Shown here in pieces: positions 60,867 to 64,000 of a DNA stretch of 64,000 nt. The notes below the pieces were generated by a model, which saw only the letters and a program-made list of their open reading frames with translations, was not told where the DNA came from and made no database searches. The DNA is from Azadirachta indica (Eukaryota > Streptophyta > Magnoliopsida > Sapindales > Meliaceae): the NCBI GenBank assembly GCA_022749755.1, contig CM040449.1, positions 8,379,657 to 8,443,656 of the forward strand, given 5' to 3'. Every line of letters begins with the position of its first letter. Position 1 is the stretch's first letter. The translations under genes were made by a program, and so were the position numbers.

Positions 60867-61079
60867 GTTATTTAAAAACCCTAATTTGATGAACGATGAT
60901 GGGAATGAATACTATTGTATTGTATTGTATTGATGTAACTAGGGTGGGACGTGGGATAACCAATGCCTTAAATACTTTAAATTTTTTAATTAAATCTAAA
61001 TTAAAATACAAAAAAAGGACTTAAGTAATTAGATATATTTCATTTATTAAATAAGAATATTTAATTATTACAGATTTAA
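60867..61079. other. Upstream spacer of broken gene copy 1
   Basis: AT-rich. Contains TATTGTATTGTATTGAT, a short TATTG tandem, at about 60914-60931. No gene. Confidence 0.4.
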
Positions 61080-61411
61080 ACAGAATTCTCTTCATCAATG
61101 ATTTTCCATCAATAGCCTTCTCAATATCAAGCAAGTGCTGCTTCTGCTTCTGCTTTTGCTGCTATCTTTTTTCCAACTTCTCCCCCTCCTTCTGCAACCC
61201 TAACCCTAATGATCTCTCCTTATATTTCTGAAAACGAAATGGTCGGGATCTCCTCAAGAAATTGTTCAAAATCTCCTCAAATCTCTTCTTCCTATCTGCC
61301 AATTTCTCTAGACTTTTTCGTCAACCATCATGGTTGGCCCCAGTTTCATTATTTTGCAAGCTACTCCCAGCAGCCTAATCCAGTTTGATAAGGAATCATA
61401 AAACCTGTAAA
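61080..61411 (-). pseudogene. Exon relic rich in basic residues, unrecognised
   Basis: After a T-rich acceptor, one minus-strand frame reads from about 61370 to 61080 with in-frame stops (TGA near 61320 and TAG near 61162). Coding-like parts include SLEKLADRKKRFEEILNNFL, RFQKYKERSLGLGLQKEGE and HLLDIEKAIDGKSLMKRI, with a predicted helical, charged, coiled-coil character. Sequence near its acceptor is repeated at the window end (63955-64000, same strand). It probably belongs to the same decayed family as 60140-60866. The function is unknown. Confidence 0.4.
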
Positions 61412-63190
61412 AAATTCTCTGCAAAAATATCACACACCATCTAAAACAGCATATTTCGTCATATTACATCCAATTTCCAATCCCTACGCCAGACCTAAAA
61501 CATGATTACGTACCTGTTGAAGGGGCGTTCAAGGCCACAGGATTATGTAATATTTGCATTGCTTTACCACATTACTGTCTTTTACCCACGGGATTACGTA
61601 CCTGTTGAAGGGACGGATCCAAATTCGTCCCTCACCAACAGAGCTCGTCAGCCATCACCAGTATTTGTCATCGTCACCCTTAACCAATATTTGTCATCAT
61701 CACCCTTCATCTCGTTCAGAGAGTTAGCTACTAAACAAAGACGTTTTCTCTATAAATTTTGAAAAAAAATATGACTTAAGTAAGGGCAGTTCTATATAAT
61801 ATTTGGATGTTTTAAAAAAAAAAAAAGATATAATGAATTGTAAAAATATACATTTGACTAAAATCAGTGGAATTTAACCCAAAAAAGGTTTTGGAATAAA
61901 ATTCTAAAACAATTTCTGAATAAGATTCTACAATTTAGTAGTCGCTTTTTTACACTTTTACTTATCAAATTCAAATACAGGCAATTTTTCTTTTTCTCTT
62001 TTAATTATCTTTTCGACTTTTAAAACTCTTTTACTTATAATTTTCTATTTTATTTATACGTTATTGGCATCTACAAAATAATTCTATCCATATTTTCTCA
62101 ATTTTTTATTTATTTTTAATTTTTTATGTATTTTACGTAAATTTTTATTGCTGTATTCTACTCAATATTTTGTTATGTATTACAAACTTTTATATCCAAG
62201 ACAAGTGTATCGTTATTTTTATAAGTTCTTAGAATAATAATAAGATACACGTCTGAAATTTTTTATTAAAAGAGTAATGAAACAAGGCTATGAAACAAGG
62301 CTATAGTTGCTAATCATATAACATAATGATATTACCTTCTTTTGTATTTCTTACAACTTCAAATAATAGTTTGAAGTAATCAATATTATTATAATTTTAA
62401 TGTAAATCGATTTTTAAAAAATAGTTTCAATCAAAATATTCTTATCTTTATTGTTTTGGCATATTATATCAAGTTTTCAAACTTTTAATTCAGGCAACAA
62501 AGAGTATCTCCCAAATTGCATCTTCTGGAAACCAATGCCCATGAAACTAGACTTATGACAACTTTCTTAAAAAACTAGATTATTTTCTAATATAATTTTA
62601 TAAAATTCTAGTTGTTACAAATCACCTTCCAATGTACACATAGTTCTACGTACTCAGTGCATTTAATTATGGTTTGATAGATATTTATTATAATTTAATG
62701 ATTTAGATTATTCAAATATCCTTGAGGTATAGTGGACATCAGTAATGCTAAAGGTGGTAGTATGAAATTTACTCATCTTCAGTCACACACGTATCAAATT
62801 TTTGTTTAGATTTCAAATGATTTAATTAATTGTTGTTTACAATATTTAGTACAGCATTTATGTTGGAACTTGATGATTCAACTCATAAATTCATAGGTCA
62901 TGATGGTAGTGGCACTTAATTCTTCTTTCAACTATTTGTGTATAATTTTTCAACTCATTAAGCTCTTATTTATGATAATTAGTTTTGTTATCACTAAATT
63001 TTACTTTTATATAAAACTAAAATTAATGTGTACAATATTTATTGATAAAATTTAGTCATGTTTATAGAATCATTATACAAAATTACAATGACATAACTTG
63101 TTTGTTTATTTGTAAATGTCCAAAAATAATGCTTCGTTCCACGATAGATAGGGAGAAGAAAGTGGCAAAAGTAAGACAATTTGGTTGGTC
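61412..63190. other. Spacer with duplicated exon-end fragments
   Basis: At 61504-61524 and 61592-61612 the 21 bp GATTACGTACCTGTTGAAGGG is duplicated; on the minus strand both read as an exon end plus GTACGT donor. A near-palindrome with GGGACG/CGTCCC arms lies at 61610-61631. From 61800 on the DNA is AT-rich with no gene. GGCTATGAAACAAGGCTAT-type short tandem near 62281-62304. Confidence 0.45.
61504..61612 (-). repeat. Duplicated 21 bp exon-end/donor segment
   Basis: Two identical copies of a 21 bp segment, 88 bp apart. On the minus strand each gives CCCTTCAACAG then GTACGTAATC, which matches the exon 1 end of the broken gene at 60706. Confidence 0.75.
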
Positions 63191-63960
63191 GTACTACTGA
63201 CATATTATCAAGATATATCTTGGTGAGACCTTAACTAGAAATAGACCAAATGGTCGTTTTAGTAAGATTGAATGGAGAAATGTGGCAAAATATTCTTTTG
63301 AGCAAACTAGAAGAAGATAAGAATAGAAGCAATTGAAGAAAAAATGGACTTTTTTAAAAAGGATTGGCAACTTTGTACTGCTTTGGTAGGAAAAGAAACT
63401 AGTTTGAGATGGGGTTTTACAAGACAAATTATCAATACCTGTAGCGAATAGTGGGAGAAGAAATGGAAGTACAATTCTTGTTTTATGTTATTAGTTATTT
63501 CTTATATACAGTTGTAAAAATATAATCATTATTTTTGTTGTAATGATTATAGACTATTTCGATCTAAAGGATTTAAAGAACATTGATCAATTAAATATTT
63601 TATTCAAAGACATTGTTGTTACGGGCCAAGGAGCTTCAGAAGCTTTTGTACCAAATGATTTTGTAGGAGTGGGTAATGACAACAATGGTGAAGGATACAA
63701 GGAATTTAATTTAACTTTAGGGTTTGTGATGATGTTGATACTTCATCATTCCATATTGATGTTTATTCCCAAGAAACAAAAAAAAAAAGAAGACAAAAAG
63801 TTTGAAATAATTTTGGAGCGAAGGTATTTCAACAGTTGGATACCATACTCTCTCTAATAGGGGGCAGTAAAGGAAGAGATGAGCCTAGCTGTAGTGTTAA
63901 GGAGGTGATTGAAAACTTTTGAGGGAATATCTAAAATTGTTGATATTCCCACTGCAGCCT
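63190..63960 (+). pseudogene. Fossil Myb/SANT-like gene (PIF/Harbinger ORF1 or LIMYB-like)
   Basis: The read from 63225 (ETLTRNRPNGRFSKIEWRNV) then KQLKKKW, KKDWQL, LVGKETSLRWG and EKKWK follows the plant Myb/SANT-like domain order (N-R-P-x-x-x-F-x-x-x-x-W, K-Q-L-K-N-K-W, K-x-W, L-x-G-x-E-T-G-L-G-W, S-D-E-W-W-E). Lesions are visible: TAA at 63318, TAG at 63324, a one-base frameshift near 63350, and TAG at 63449 where the family has Trp. A second exon (about 63556-63710) gives IDQLNILFKDIVVTGQGAS, matching the L-x-x-L-F-x-x-I-V-A-T-G block. A Lys-rich part is then out of frame at a poly-A run. The domain occurs in LIMYB-type genes and in PIF/Harbinger ORF1; I cannot tell which. Confidence 0.65.
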
Positions 63961-64000
63961 AACCTAATTTGATAAACAATCATAAAACCTATAAAAAAAA
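63955..64000 (-). pseudogene. Start of another relic exon, cut by the window end
   Basis: On the minus strand a T-run plus ATAG acceptor precedes GTTTTATGATTGTTTATCAA, closely matching GTTTTATGATTCCTTATCAA at the relic exon near 61410. Only 46 bp are shared before similarity stops. Confidence 0.4.

Overview
This window is nuclear DNA from a flowering plant, almost certainly a core eudicot. It is very AT-rich, has long gene-poor stretches, and its genes have short GT-AG introns. Their products are plant-specific: a phloem-type sucrose carrier, a STOP1 zinc-finger factor, a PS1 FHA/PIN protein and a plastid PSI-assembly TPR protein. The protein sequences look rosid-like, but I cannot name a genus from sequence alone.

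Four intact multi-exon genes are supported. (1) A SUT1/SUC2-clade sucrose transporter, minus strand, 9263-12253, 4 exons, 534 aa. (2) A PARALLEL SPINDLE 1 (PS1) homologue with an N-terminal FHA and a C-terminal PIN domain, plus strand, 42029-45940, 7 coding exons, 984 aa. (3) A STOP1-type C2H2 zinc-finger transcription factor, minus strand, 46440-48008, one coding exon of 522 aa plus a 5'-leader intron, convergent with PS1. (4) A chloroplast TPR protein resembling PYG7/Ycf37, minus strand, 54258-58243, 5 exons, 305 aa. These act in unrelated processes (sugar export, meiotic spindle geometry, acid/aluminium tolerance, photosystem I assembly) and only share a neighbourhood.

The rest is mostly repeats. 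0.6-3.6 kb holds a decayed transposon gene with transposase_24-like and Ulp1-protease-like pieces. 14.1-20.4 kb is a two-unit head-to-tail duplication carrying a conserved cluster of W-box cores; one unit is interrupted by a Tourist-like MITE and the other preserves the empty site. 21.0-28.7 kb holds two copies of a 2.7-3.3 kb block that is itself built of roughly 470 bp units. 29.1-37.3 kb is a perfect-order tandem duplication of a 4.1 kb unit. Small TIR elements are scattered elsewhere: a GGGATGRCAA family, Tourist-like elements with TTA/TAA duplications, a MULE-like element with a 9 bp duplication, a nested MITE pair and a long foldback element just upstream of PS1.

60.1-64.0 kb contains broken copies of an unrecognised gene family and a fossil Myb/SANT-like gene. 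A GC-richer patch at about 6.84-7.56 kb looks organelle-like but is unproven.

I found no CRISPR, operon, tRNA or rRNA, and none of the prokaryotic-style systems. The most unusual items are the duplicated 87 bp exons inside PS1, the PS1-proximal foldback element, the W-box tandem duplication with its dated insertion, and the layered tandem repeats.
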